From VXRJ01 sp965246995 (lineage in GTDB: Bacteria; Acidobacteriota; Vicinamibacteria; Vicinamibacterales; UBA8438), in contig OZ252008.1 of NCBI GenBank assembly GCA_965246995.1, positions 2,790,001 to 2,854,000 of the forward strand: a DNA stretch of 64,000 nt, read 5' to 3'. Shown in pieces: positions 26,495 through 36,138 of the stretch. The notes under the pieces are model-generated. The model had not been told where the DNA came from and did not search any database. It saw only the letters and a program-made list of their open reading frames with translations. The stretch's first letter is position 1; the number at the start of each line of letters is the position of its first letter. The translations under genes and the position numbers were made by a program.

Positions 26495-27301
26495 CTATCC
26501 ACCCCAGCGAAGTTCGCCGCCGACAATCCGCTCCGTCACGCCATCCACCTCTACCAGGAGGGCGCCGCTGTCATCGACGCCGGCGGTAATGCCACGGCGG
26601 GTGGTCCCCGCGCCGGCCTCCCAGGCGACCACGGCTCCACGGCTGCTCGGCGAGAGTTCCCGCCACCGATCGATCAGCCCGGCCGTCCCGTCCGCGGCAA
26701 CGCGCTGTCGCCAGCCGGCGAACTGCACGAGAAGCGCAGCGCAGAGCCCGGATTGATCGACGGGCGCGCCGACGCATTCATCGAGCGCGACGGCGATGTC
26801 GGCCAGGTCGCGCGGAAACTCGGTTGCAGCGACGTTCACGCCGATGCCGACGACGGCGCCCTCACCCGCGCCATGCGGAAACGTCTCGGTCAGGATGCCG
26901 GCCAGTTTGCGCCAACTACTCGCGCTGCGCGGGGCAGCCACCAGGTCGTTCGGCCACTTCAAATCCACAGCCACACCGGTCTGCATGCGGATCGCCTCGG
27001 CAACCGCGACGCCGGCCAGCAGTGTAACGACCGGAGGCTGAGGCCCGCGCAGAATAATCGAGAGATAGAGGCCTACGCCCTCCGGCGAGTGCCATCCGCG
27101 TCCGCGCCGCCCCCGGCCGGTGGTCTGGTGGCCGGCGATGACAACCGACCCGTCGGGCGCACCGGAGGCCGCAAGCTGGGCGGCGACGTCGTTGGTCGAG
27201 GCGAGGACCGAATGATAGTGGACCAGTGACGCGTCCATCTCCGGGTACGCGGCAAGCGCCGCGGCGAGTTCGGATGGCAGTAGCGCCGCGGTGTCGTTCA
27301 T
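26495..27301 (-). CDS. birA: Biotin-[acetyl-CoA-carboxylase] ligase, catalytic type
   Basis: The 268-residue ligase joins biotin to the biotin carboxyl carrier protein through biotinyl-AMP. It shows the biotin/ATP loop GRGRRGRGWHSPEGVGLYLS (about residues 65-84) and LKWPNDLV (about residue 120). The N-terminal DNA-binding domain of bifunctional BirA is absent, so it should not act as a repressor. ATG overlaps the nadC stop by four bases. Confidence 0.92.
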   Translation of the reverse strand: MNDTAALLPSELAAALAAYPEMDASLVHYHSVLASTNDVAAQLAASGAPDGSVVIAGHQTTGRGRRGRGWHSPEGVGLYLSIILRGPQPPVVTLLAGVAVAEAIRMQTGVAVDLKWPNDLVAAPRSASSWRKLAGILTETFPHGAGEGAVVGIGVNVAATEFPRDLADIAVALDECVGAPVDQSGLCAALLVQFAGWRQRVAADGTAGLIDRWRELSPSSRGAVVAWEAGAGTTRRGITAGVDDSGALLVEVDGVTERIVGGELRWGG

Positions 27302-28224
27302 GGGTGTGGCGTGATGTCGAAGCTGATATCGACGGCCGCGGCGGAATGCGTCAGCGCACCGACCGAGATGTATGTCGGCCCCAGGGCGGCGAGGGCGGCT
27401 ATGGAATCGAGCGTCACGCCACCGGAGATCTCGGTCTCGACCTTGCCGCGGCAGCGAGCAATCGCCTCGGCAGCGTCGCCCAACGGGAGGTTGTCGAGGA
27501 GAATGATGTCGGCGCCGGAAGTGAGGGCTTCGTCCACGTCAGCAAGGGACTGTGCTTCGACTTCAATCCGGTTGGCGAGGGGGCCCGCGGCGCGGGAAGC
27601 CCTGTCCGTCGCCGCCACACGCGGCGGGAGTATGGCGCGGGCGCGACGAACCGCTTCGGTCACGGTGCCGGCCATCCGGATGTGGTTGTCCTTGATCAGG
27701 ATGCCATGCCCCAAGCCAAACCGGTGGTTCGCGGCCCCGCCGACCCGGACGGCGTACTTCTCGAGGGTACGGAGCGTCGGCGCCGTCTTGCGTGTATCCA
27801 GGATGACCGTCCGGCCAGCCGCCGCCTCCACGTACCGTCGCGCTTCGGTGGCGATACCGGAAAGGCGCTGCAGGATATTGAGCGCGGTGCGCTCACCGCC
27901 AAGCAGGCCTGCAGCATGGCCTTCGAGGATCGCCAGCACGTCTCCCGGTGCGCAGTCGTCGCCGTCACCGCACCGGATTTCCCTCGCCTCCACTTCCGGG
28001 TCGAGTTGACGGAATACCTCCAGCGCGACATCCAGTCCGGCCAGCACGCAGGTCTGCTTCGCACGGATGAGGCCGTAGCCGCGAGAGTCACCGGGCACGG
28101 TGGATCTGGTCGTGACATCGCCGCCCTCGAGGTCTTCAGCCAGCGCACGGCGAACCAGGTCCTGGTAGTCCGATGCGTCGAGCGGCGCGGTCGTCACACC
28201 TGCGTCCGGCGCGCCACGGGTCAT
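27298..28224 (-). CDS. nadC: Quinolinate phosphoribosyltransferase (decarboxylating)
   Basis: The 308-residue enzyme makes nicotinate mononucleotide in NAD synthesis. Visible family motifs are ALAEDLEGGDVTTRSTVP near the N-terminus, ERTALNILQRLSGIAT, ILDTRKTAPTLRTLEKYAV (active-site Arg and Lys residues), HRFGLGHGILIKDNHI and the C-terminal SGGVTL and ISVGALTHS phosphate-binding segments. It overlaps valS and birA by four bases each. Neither nadA nor nadB is in the window. Confidence 0.94.
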   Translation of the reverse strand: MTRGAPDAGVTTAPLDASDYQDLVRRALAEDLEGGDVTTRSTVPGDSRGYGLIRAKQTCVLAGLDVALEVFRQLDPEVEAREIRCGDGDDCAPGDVLAILEGHAAGLLGGERTALNILQRLSGIATEARRYVEAAAGRTVILDTRKTAPTLRTLEKYAVRVGGAANHRFGLGHGILIKDNHIRMAGTVTEAVRRARAILPPRVAATDRASRAAGPLANRIEVEAQSLADVDEALTSGADIILLDNLPLGDAAEAIARCRGKVETEISGGVTLDSIAALAALGPTYISVGALTHSAAAVDISFDITPHP

Positions 28225-30917
28225 GACGCGATCTCCGCCAGGATCCGCTCCAGTTTCTGTTGACGCTCGGCAGCCACCGCTTCCTGTTCACGCGTCTCCC
28301 GGACGACGTCGGGGTCGGCGCGCTCGAGAAACGACCGGTTCTCCAGGCGCGCCCGAAGACCGTTCCGCTGCTTCGTCAGTTTCGCCAGTTCACGTCCCAC
28401 GCGCTCCGCTTCCTGCGCGCGGTCGACGATGCCGGCGAGCGGAATGTGCAATTCAAAGTCACGGGCGACACGGCGGACTGTCTCCGGATCCTTCTCGGGA
28501 ACGGCATCAACAAAGTTGAACGACTCGACCCCCGCGAGGCGTCTCACGTGATCAAGATGCGGGTCAAGGCGGTCGATAGTGGCATGGTCGGCGCCGCATG
28601 CGGTCACCGTGATCGGCTGTCTCGGGGGAACGTTCCACTCGGAGCGAACGGTGCGAACCGTGGTGATGACATCCTGCACCACCGCCATCGTTGTTACCGC
28701 ATCGTCGTCACGCCAGGCAGCGACCGGCGCCGGAAACGGCGCGAGCGTGATAGTCCTGCCCTCCCGCGACGCCTGCGCGCCCAGGGCCTGCCACACCTCT
28801 TCGGTGACGAACGGAATAAAAGGATGGAGCAGGCGGAGCAGGCGATCGTGGACTTCCAGCAGGACCGCAACGGCCCGGGCGCGTGTTTCACCCCCAGCCT
28901 GCAGTTCCGGTTTGACGAGCTCGATGTACCAGTCCGCATATTCGTGCCAGAAGACGTGATACAGCCGGTCGGCGGCGACATCGAAACGGAATGCGTCCAG
29001 TGCCGCATCCACTTCGGCTGTGAGTTCATTCACCCGGTGGAGCATCCAGCGGTGGATAAGACCCAGAGCATCCACCGGAGGAAGCTCCGCTGCCTGATCG
29101 GGCTCGCTGGCACCGCTCGCCGGCATCGGCGCCGACCCCGGCGGATTCTCGTCCTGCAATTGCATCAGGACGAAGCGCGACGCATTCCAGATCTTGTTGA
29201 TGAACTGTCTGTAGGCGCGAAGGCGTCCCTCCGAGAGCGAGATGTCCATGCCGGGCGAGGCGAGCGCGGCGAGGGTAAACCGGAACGCGTCGGCGCCGAT
29301 GGCGCCCATCACTTCGAGCGGATCGACCACGTTCCCCTTGGACTTGCTCATCTTCCGGCCATGCTCGTCGCGGACGAGCGACGTGACATAGACCGACCGG
29401 AACGGGACGTCGTCCCGGAAGCGGAGCCCGAGCATCATCATCCGCGCGACCCAGAAAAAGATGATGTCGTGGCCGGTCACCAGCAAGGTCGTCGGGTAGT
29501 AACGTCGCAGATCGTCGGTCTCGTCGGGCCAGCCCATGGTGCTGAACGGCCAGAGACCCGAACTGAACCAGGTGTCCAGGACGTCCTGTTCCTGCGTGAG
29601 CGCGCCGCCGCAGTCGCACGCGTCAGGCGCCGCCTCGGCAACGTGCGTCTTGCCGCACTCGTCGCAGTACCACGCCGGGATGCGGTGGCCCCACCAGAGC
29701 TGGCGCGAGATGCACCAGTCGTGAATGTTGGTCATCCAGTCGTTGTACGTGCGGGTCCAGTTGTCGGGGACAAAGCTGGTGTCACCCTTCGTCACCGCCG
29801 CAAGCGCCGGCTCGGCAAGCGGCGCGATCCGGACAAACCACTGGGTCGAGAGCAGCGGTTCCACCACCGTCCCGCAGCGCTGGCACTGCCCCACCGCATG
29901 TTCGTGATCCTCGACCGCTGCGAGCAATCCGTCCGCCTTCAGCTTCTCGACCAGCGCCTTCCGCGCTTCGAAACGATCCAGTCCCGCGTACGGCCCGGCG
30001 GCGTCGGTCATCCGACCGTCCTCATCGATCACCGAAACCCGCTCGAGGTCATGGCGTTCGCCGATCGCAAAGTCGTTCGGGTCGTGTGCTGGCGTCACCT
30101 TGACCGCACCGGTGCCGAATCCGGGATCGACAAAGTCATCGGCGATCACCGGTAACGCACGGCCGATCACCGGGAGCGTGAGCGACGCTCCCACCAGCGC
30201 CGCGTAACGCGCATCGTCCGGGTGTACGGCAACCGCGGTGTCGCCCAGCATCGTTTCCGGCCGCGTGGTCGCCACCGTCACCGAACCGTTGCCGTCTGCG
30301 TACGGGTAGCGGATGTGCCAGAGGTTTCCGCGCGTGGGTTGATGTACAACTTCGAGATCCGAGAGCGCGGTGCGGCAGCGCGGGCACCAGCTCACGAGCG
30401 CCGGCGCTCGGTAGACGAGGTCTTCTTTGTATAGGGTGACGAAGACCCGTCGGACGGCCCGAGAGAGGTTCTCGTCCAGCGTGAAGCGCTCGCGCGACCA
30501 GTCGACAGATGCGCCAAGCTTCCGCATCTGGCTGGTAATCGTGCCGCGGCTCCTGCCGACCCAGTCCCAGACTCGGGCTTCGAACGCCTCGCGACCCAGG
30601 TCATGCCGCGACTTGCCTTCGCCGGCCAACTGCTTCTCGACGACGTTCTGCGTCGCGATGCCAGCGTGGTCGGTTCCGGGAAGCCAGAGAACGTCAAAGC
30701 CGCGCATTCGCTTCCAGCGGGCGATGATATCGTGGAGCGTCTGGTTGAGTGCGTGGCCGATGTGCAACCACCCGGTGACGTTCGGGGGCGGCAGCACCAT
30801 GCTGAACGGCGGCCGGTCGGACGACGGATCGGCGCGGAACGCACCGATCTTCTCCCAATAGGCGTACCACTTCGGGTCCACCTCGGTGTGCTCGAACGCC
30901 TTCGCCAACTGACGCAT
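28221..30917 (-). CDS. valS: Valyl-tRNA synthetase
   Basis: The 898-residue class I synthetase has the HIGH motif in PPNVTGWLHIGHALNQT (about residue 45), an editing domain (about 200-350), KMSKSKGNVVDP (about residue 530), an anticodon-binding domain, and the C-terminal coiled coil typical of ValRS (about residues 830-898, AERVGRELAKLTKQRNGL). A CxxC pair near residue 420 (CDECGKTHV) and CDCGG suggest a zinc site in the connective region. TAATG overlap with the response regulator upstream. Confidence 0.96.
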   Translation of the reverse strand: MRQLAKAFEHTEVDPKWYAYWEKIGAFRADPSSDRPPFSMVLPPPNVTGWLHIGHALNQTLHDIIARWKRMRGFDVLWLPGTDHAGIATQNVVEKQLAGEGKSRHDLGREAFEARVWDWVGRSRGTITSQMRKLGASVDWSRERFTLDENLSRAVRRVFVTLYKEDLVYRAPALVSWCPRCRTALSDLEVVHQPTRGNLWHIRYPYADGNGSVTVATTRPETMLGDTAVAVHPDDARYAALVGASLTLPVIGRALPVIADDFVDPGFGTGAVKVTPAHDPNDFAIGERHDLERVSVIDEDGRMTDAAGPYAGLDRFEARKALVEKLKADGLLAAVEDHEHAVGQCQRCGTVVEPLLSTQWFVRIAPLAEPALAAVTKGDTSFVPDNWTRTYNDWMTNIHDWCISRQLWWGHRIPAWYCDECGKTHVAEAAPDACDCGGALTQEQDVLDTWFSSGLWPFSTMGWPDETDDLRRYYPTTLLVTGHDIIFFWVARMMMLGLRFRDDVPFRSVYVTSLVRDEHGRKMSKSKGNVVDPLEVMGAIGADAFRFTLAALASPGMDISLSEGRLRAYRQFINKIWNASRFVLMQLQDENPPGSAPMPASGASEPDQAAELPPVDALGLIHRWMLHRVNELTAEVDAALDAFRFDVAADRLYHVFWHEYADWYIELVKPELQAGGETRARAVAVLLEVHDRLLRLLHPFIPFVTEEVWQALGAQASREGRTITLAPFPAPVAAWRDDDAVTTMAVVQDVITTVRTVRSEWNVPPRQPITVTACGADHATIDRLDPHLDHVRRLAGVESFNFVDAVPEKDPETVRRVARDFELHIPLAGIVDRAQEAERVGRELAKLTKQRNGLRARLENRSFLERADPDVVRETREQEAVAAERQQKLERILAEIAS

Positions 30918-31825
30918 TATTCGGCGGTGGGCGGACGGACGTTCATACGGGCCAGTTCCTCGCGCACGATCCGATCTACCGCCTTCCCGACAACCTTCTC
31001 CGCCGTATCGCGTACGAACGACTTCGTGAGCCGTCGACGAACGCGGCGCGCCAGTTCGCGCTTGACCGCATCGGCGAGATCGCTCGGAACGGGAACAGCG
31101 GGACTGGTGATCGTCGTCAACAACGCGTCGGACCGTGGCGCAAGCTCGCGTTCGGCGGCGAGGAACGCCGCGAACGCCTGAGCCAGGATCGGACGGCGCG
31201 CGAGCGATGCCGGCTCCGGGGCCGACGGCACCCCGATCGAGTCGGCATCGGAAGCCACGGCTATCGGTTCCCGTGCTGGCGCGACGGCAACCGGCTCCAG
31301 TTCGCGCGTGTCTTGCGGCGTCACGTCGATGGGTCTGGGTGCAGCGGCCGGCTGGATGGGCACCGGTGTTCGTTCCGGTGCGACATACAGTGGTTCCGGT
31401 GCGACTGGAGAGGACGCCGGTGCGGCCGGTTCCTCCTCAATGGGGCGCGGAATGTACCCCGGGTCGAGCAGTGTCTTGACGCGGGTTACGAGATCCCGCG
31501 GCGCGAACGGTTTCACCAGGATGTCGCGGCAACCGACCGCGTTGGCACGGGCGCGGTCAACGGGCTCGAACGCACCCGCGAGGAGAACAACCGGGAGGCT
31601 GGCGTTGGCCGCGTCGTGCCGAATGCACGCGGCCAGGTCGTAACCGTCCGTGCCCGGGAGATTGACGTCGGCCAGCACGATGTCGGGGGACTCGCGTTCG
31701 ACAGCCGCGATGGCGTTGGCGCCGTCATCGACGACAACCACATCGATGTTCTCACCATCGAACGCGAGGCGGATCACCTGCTGGATCGCGGCGCTGTCGT
31801 CGGCGAGGAGAAGCTTGTGACGCAT
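30917..31825 (-). CDS. Response regulator receiver protein with Pro/Ala-rich linker
   Basis: The 303-residue protein starts with a receiver domain: LLLADDSAAIQQVIRLAF carries the acidic pair and IVLADVNLPGTDG the phosphorylated Asp (about residue 55), with the conserved Lys in ILVKPFAPRDL. A Pro/Ala/Val-rich linker of about 90 residues follows, then a helical basic C-terminus (AVKRELARRVRRRLTKSF) that I cannot assign to a DNA-binding family. No histidine kinase is nearby. It begins the valS unit. The ATG at 31825 is chosen from the receiver N-terminus. Confidence 0.8.
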   Translation of the reverse strand: MRHKLLLADDSAAIQQVIRLAFDGENIDVVVVDDGANAIAAVERESPDIVLADVNLPGTDGYDLAACIRHDAANASLPVVLLAGAFEPVDRARANAVGCRDILVKPFAPRDLVTRVKTLLDPGYIPRPIEEEPAAPASSPVAPEPLYVAPERTPVPIQPAAAPRPIDVTPQDTRELEPVAVAPAREPIAVASDADSIGVPSAPEPASLARRPILAQAFAAFLAAERELAPRSDALLTTITSPAVPVPSDLADAVKRELARRVRRRLTKSFVRDTAEKVVGKAVDRIVREELARMNVRPPTAE

Positions 31826-31907
31826 GAATAGGGGAGCGTACCGGCAGGGTTGGAGCGGCGTCAACAGGCACGCCCGACCTGACGCGCACCCCTCGGAAGC
31901 GAGCTGC

Positions 31908-32363
31908 CTACGGGACCGGACGCACTTCCGCGCGGATAAAGTCGATGATCGCCTGCATCGGGGTGCCGGGCTGAAAGACGCCGGCTACGCCCGCCTCCCT
32001 CAGTCGGGGAATATCGGCGTCGGGAATGATGCCACCCACGACGACGAGAACGTCACTCAGGCCCTTTTCCGCCAGGAGCGCGGTGATGCGGGGACAGACA
32101 TGGTTGTGCGCACCCGAAAGGATCGACACGCCGATCACGTCGGCGTCCTCCTGCAGCGCCGTCTCGACGATCTGCTCCGGCGTCTGGCGAAGCCCGGTGT
32201 AGATCACCTCCATCCCTGCGTCGCGCAGAGCGCGGGCGATCACTTTCGCGCCGCGATCATGGCCGTCCAGACCCGGCTTGGCGACGACCACACGAATGCG
32301 GCGCGACATGTCGGTGGCAGGAACGGGCGCGGCAGAAGAGACCGGGGTCGGTTCCGTCATCAT
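31908..32363 (-). CDS. Cobalamin-binding subunit of an acyl-CoA mutase (IcmB-like)
   Basis: The 151-residue protein is a lone B12-binding domain: VVVAKPGLDGHDRGAKV holds the DxHxxG motif whose His replaces the lower ligand of cobalamin, followed by GVSILSGAHNHVCP and LVVVGGIIPDAD. It starts three bases after the stop of the large subunit gene and must pair with it. Databases will call it methylmalonyl-CoA mutase C-terminal domain; residues in the large subunit suggest isobutyryl-CoA instead. Confidence 0.88.
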   Translation of the reverse strand: MMTEPTPVSSAAPVPATDMSRRIRVVVAKPGLDGHDRGAKVIARALRDAGMEVIYTGLRQTPEQIVETALQEDADVIGVSILSGAHNHVCPRITALLAEKGLSDVLVVVGGIIPDADIPRLREAGVAGVFQPGTPMQAIIDFIRAEVRPVP

Positions 32364-32366
32364 CGA

Positions 32367-33944
32367 TCAGACGCGTGGCGTCTCCTCCCATTCCCCCCAG
32401 ACGTCTCGCAGCGCGTCGCACATCTCGCCCAACGTCGCCCCGGCGCGGACCGCCTCGATCAGCGGCGGCATCAGGTTGCCCGTGCCTTCCGCGATCCGCC
32501 GAACGTCATCGAGCGCACGCTCGCATGCCGTTCGATCACGCCGGAGACGGATCTCCGCCAGCCGATCGGCTTGCGCTCCCGCGGCCGACTCATCAATGTA
32601 GAGCGTATCGACCGGTGCGCGTTCGCCCTCCACTACATGCGAGTTGACTCCAACTACTTCCGCTGCGCCCGTCTCCACCGCCTGCTGCGCGGCGTACGCG
32701 CTGTTTGCAATCTCCTGCTGTGGATAGCCCTGTTCGATCGCCTCCACCATGCCACCCCGCGCGTCAATCTTCTCGAAGTAGTCTTTCGCACCCGCCTCCA
32801 GATCCTGGGTCAACGACTCGACCCACTGCGAGCCGCCCAGAGGGTCAACCGCTTCGGTAACGCCACTCTCGTGGGCGATGATCTGTTGCGTCCGGAGCGC
32901 AAGCAGCGCCGTCTCCTTCGTCGGTAGGGCGAGGGCCTCGTCAAGCGCATTGGTGTGCAACGAGTTTGCACCGCCCAACACCGCTGCCATTGCCTGCAAC
33001 GCGGTTCGGATGACGTTGTTGTAGGGCTGTTGCGCCGTAAGCGACACCCCGGCGGTCTGCGCATGGAACCGAAGCTTCCAGGAGCGCTCGTCCCGCGCGT
33101 CGTATCGATCGCGCATCGCTGTCGCCCATAGCTTGCGCGCTGCCCGGTACTTCGCGATCTCCGCGAAGAAATCGTTGTGGGCGTTGAAGAAGAACGAGAT
33201 GCGCGGCGCAAACGCGTCGACCGGCAGCCCGGCGTCAATGCCGTACTGCACGTATTCCATCCCGTCCCGCAGAGTGAACGCCAACTCCTGCAGCGCCGTC
33301 GAACCCGCCTCGCGGATATGGTAGCCGCTGACCGAAATAGTGTTCCAACGCGGCACTTCCTGGGCGCAGAAGGCGAAGGTGTCGGTCACCAGACGCATGG
33401 AAGGACGCGGCGGGTAGATGTATTCCTTTTGCGCGATGTACTCCTTCAGTATGTCGTTCTGGAGCGTTCCGGAGAGCAGGTTCCACGCAACCCCCTGGCG
33501 TTCGGCCGCCACCAGGTACATCGCGAAGATCATCGCAGCCGGGCTGTTGATGGTCATCGACGTGGTCACCTGATCGAGCGGTATGCCGTCGAACAGGCGC
33601 GCCATGTCGGCGAGCGATGCCACGCTGACGCCGCACTTCCCCACTTCCCCTTCCGACAATGGGTGGTCCGGATCCCTTCCCATCAGCGTCGGCAGGTCGA
33701 ACGCGACGCTCAATCCGTGTCCACCGGCGTCGAGCAGGTCACGGTAACGCCGGTTGGTGGCCTCTGGCGTCCCGAAGCCAGCGAACTGGCGCATCGTCCA
33801 GAGCTTGCCGCCATAGCCGCTCTGGTGAATGCCGCGGGTGTAGGGAAACTGTCCCGGCTCGTTCAGGTCGCCAGCGTAGTCTAAGCCGCCGAGATCGTCT
33901 GCCGTCGTGACCGGAGCCGGCGCAGGTCTGTCCGCCGTGGGCAT
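32367..33944 (-). CDS. Acyl-CoA mutase large subunit, isobutyryl-CoA mutase signature (IcmA-like)
   Basis: The 525-residue TIM-barrel catalytic subunit belongs to the B12-dependent methylmalonyl-CoA mutase family (WTMRQFAGFGTPEATNRRY, TSMTINSPAAM, SGYHIREAGSTALQELA). Two specificity residues are diagnostic: methylmalonyl-CoA mutase uses Tyr89 and Arg207, isobutyryl-CoA mutase Phe80 and Gln198. Aligning on conserved His (here His209) and Gln162, this protein has Phe54 and Gln172, with the same 118-residue spacing. It probably interconverts isobutyryl- and n-butyryl-CoA. The C-terminal B12 domain is supplied by the next gene. Confidence 0.85.
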   Translation of the reverse strand: MPTADRPAPAPVTTADDLGGLDYAGDLNEPGQFPYTRGIHQSGYGGKLWTMRQFAGFGTPEATNRRYRDLLDAGGHGLSVAFDLPTLMGRDPDHPLSEGEVGKCGVSVASLADMARLFDGIPLDQVTTSMTINSPAAMIFAMYLVAAERQGVAWNLLSGTLQNDILKEYIAQKEYIYPPRPSMRLVTDTFAFCAQEVPRWNTISVSGYHIREAGSTALQELAFTLRDGMEYVQYGIDAGLPVDAFAPRISFFFNAHNDFFAEIAKYRAARKLWATAMRDRYDARDERSWKLRFHAQTAGVSLTAQQPYNNVIRTALQAMAAVLGGANSLHTNALDEALALPTKETALLALRTQQIIAHESGVTEAVDPLGGSQWVESLTQDLEAGAKDYFEKIDARGGMVEAIEQGYPQQEIANSAYAAQQAVETGAAEVVGVNSHVVEGERAPVDTLYIDESAAGAQADRLAEIRLRRDRTACERALDDVRRIAEGTGNLMPPLIEAVRAGATLGEMCDALRDVWGEWEETPRV

Positions 33945-33951
33945 CGACGCG

Positions 33952-36111
33952 TCAGGCCTCGAGCCGGAACGCGGCGAGATGTATCGTCTCTCCGTCGCCG
34001 AAGGTTGCTTTCAATTCGATCAGGTACTCGCCGGGCGGCAGGAATGGCAGCGCCACGTGCACCTGGAACTGCCCAGGCCCCACCTGGGATGTCGCATCGC
34101 GTCCGCCGGGGGCAGACGGTTCCGCGTCACCAGTCGAAGCCCCGGGTTGGGTCACGTCCAGCGGTACGATCGGTACTCCCGCGCGGTTCACAAGCTGTGC
34201 TTCCACCTCGGGAATCGCACCCCCCGGCGCGTACGCCTGGAAGCGCACCAGCATACGTTCCGTGCGGCGGAACGCGCGCGACACCGTGGGTGTCGCCGTC
34301 CAGTCCTCAACGAGCGCGCGGTACTCCAGTTCGTTGCGGGCACGGACGAAAACCGGCGTACTCAGGATCACTTCCGGGCTGGTGTAGTCCGGCACGTCGA
34401 TCTCGAGACGGTCCCGGTCGAGCACCTCGCCGGCCGATCCTTCGATCGCCAGACCGATCTGCAACTCCCCCGGTTCCGCTTCGAACTCGGCCCAGTTGCG
34501 GTCTTCCGCTCCCTGTTCCGGTATCCGTCCGCGAAAATAGGCGCCACCGTCACCCATCGCGGTCAACAGGATACGGGACGCTTCGTCGCGCCGGCCGCGT
34601 CCCTCGACCGGCTCCCAGACGAACTTCACCCGAGTCTTGCCGTCAGCGCCGCTCGATGTGCCGAACCAGGTCCGGACGAGGCGGCCGCGGCGCGGCTCGG
34701 ACAGTTGATCCAGCGCAACATCCACCGCGCGCGGCGGTTCGTTGGCCACGGTCGTCTTCGCCCGTTGAACGTCACGCTCGGTGATCGCCCAATAGCCGGA
34801 GCGCGCGCGCACGTTCAGGGACGGATCACTGACCCGCACATCAATCTCGTGGAACTCGCCGTCGGTCGGTGCGGCCTGCGAGTTGTATCCCATCAGGTAG
34901 TAGCCGTTCGAATCGGCTAGCAACTGTTCCAGGCCGGGGCGCAGGTCGTTCTGGTTGATGATCGCCCGCCCGTCGGTTTCCTCCGCGAGAACGCGGAGCG
35001 TGTCCTGCGTCGTTCGCAGCGCTTGCCGGTCTGTGCTGATGCTCACGTTCGGCTCCGACACGTCAAACTCGAACACCGCGAGGCCGCGTGGATCAACGGT
35101 GTAGATCGACGTATTGAAGCGGTTGGCGGTCCGGAAGATATAGCGCAGATCGCCCAGGATCTCGCTGCTGCGGAAGAACGCGTAGGTCTCTTCGTAGGAG
35201 TTCTCGGCCGCAAATGGATCGAGCCGTGCCGGGTTGATTGCCGGATCGACCGGCATCTCCGCATTGTGGCTCCGCAACTGCGGCGGCACGTAGTTCGAAT
35301 AGCCCTCACTCACGAGAAGTACTGATTTCCGACCTTCCCGGAGGCCACCCAGCCTGACCATCAATCCGCGCAGCGCCGACAGGGACACGTCGTTCCGCAC
35401 ACGTTCGACGATTTCCGTCGGGTAGTGGTTGTAGCGCGCTTCGAATTGATTGCGCGCCTGGTACTCGTACTTGACGCCCTGGAACTGACTGACCGCGTTG
35501 ATGACCGACTGATGGTTGCGGGTCAGCAGCACGTCGTCGAGCGGCGTCAACGGGTACATCACGCCCACCAGATCACTCGGGATCAACTCGTTCTGGAGGA
35601 AATCGACCAGCATGCGGCTGGCGCGGATACCGTTGCCCAGCCGTACGTGGTAGTCGTCGAGGAAGACTACAAAGACCCGAACGTCAGGCTGCGAAGCAGC
35701 CAGTTCCTGGTCCGACCGGGTGACACCGACGCCGGTATCCGGGCCTGCAGCTCGCGCCAGTAGCGGATCGATTCGTACCACCTGGAAGGAATCGATCTCC
35801 TGCTTGACACCATCCTCGTACACCTCGAAGTCGTCTTGCGTCAGGTCGAAGACGGGATTGCCATCCTCGTCGGTGACATAGGCGTCGACCCGGATGTAGT
35901 TGACGCCGCTCCGGAAGATGAGCGGCTGGTCGTCATTTGCCGGTTCGACGGTGACGCCGGGGGTGGTGACGGGCGCCTGACCGTCCGCCTGGGGTTCGGC
36001 GGCACCCGGCTCCGGCGCCGGTTCCTGGCGCTGCTGCCAGGCTGCCCCCCCGGTGGTGAGCGCCAGCGCCAGCCCGAACGCCATGCCGGCACCGATCCAG
36101 GGTCTGGTCAT
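33952..36111 (-). CDS. Secreted VWFA-related protein of the acidobacterial type
   Basis: The protein (719 residues from this start) has a signal peptide, a Pro/Ala/Gln-rich segment, a short repeat unit (FRSGVNYIRVDAYVTDEDG, then VFDLTQDDFEVYEDGVKQ) and a degenerate von Willebrand A domain beginning VFVVFLDDYHVRLGN. This matches the acidobacterial VWFA-related family, which is abundant in that phylum and of unknown role. The C-terminal half is beta-rich. An in-frame ATG at 36132 is possible; I chose 36111 for the signal peptide. The divergent acyl-CoA dehydrogenase starts 27 bases away. Confidence 0.85.
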   Translation of the reverse strand: MTRPWIGAGMAFGLALALTTGGAAWQQRQEPAPEPGAAEPQADGQAPVTTPGVTVEPANDDQPLIFRSGVNYIRVDAYVTDEDGNPVFDLTQDDFEVYEDGVKQEIDSFQVVRIDPLLARAAGPDTGVGVTRSDQELAASQPDVRVFVVFLDDYHVRLGNGIRASRMLVDFLQNELIPSDLVGVMYPLTPLDDVLLTRNHQSVINAVSQFQGVKYEYQARNQFEARYNHYPTEIVERVRNDVSLSALRGLMVRLGGLREGRKSVLLVSEGYSNYVPPQLRSHNAEMPVDPAINPARLDPFAAENSYEETYAFFRSSEILGDLRYIFRTANRFNTSIYTVDPRGLAVFEFDVSEPNVSISTDRQALRTTQDTLRVLAEETDGRAIINQNDLRPGLEQLLADSNGYYLMGYNSQAAPTDGEFHEIDVRVSDPSLNVRARSGYWAITERDVQRAKTTVANEPPRAVDVALDQLSEPRRGRLVRTWFGTSSGADGKTRVKFVWEPVEGRGRRDEASRILLTAMGDGGAYFRGRIPEQGAEDRNWAEFEAEPGELQIGLAIEGSAGEVLDRDRLEIDVPDYTSPEVILSTPVFVRARNELEYRALVEDWTATPTVSRAFRRTERMLVRFQAYAPGGAIPEVEAQLVNRAGVPIVPLDVTQPGASTGDAEPSAPGGRDATSQVGPGQFQVHVALPFLPPGEYLIELKATFGDGETIHLAAFRLEA

Positions 36112-36138
36112 TGCCTTGCCCAATGTTACCATCGCGCC

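Noticed and set aside
28260..30155. 631-codon open frame opposite valS
   Set aside because: Antisense to conserved ValRS sequence, no domain features; a high-GC shadow.
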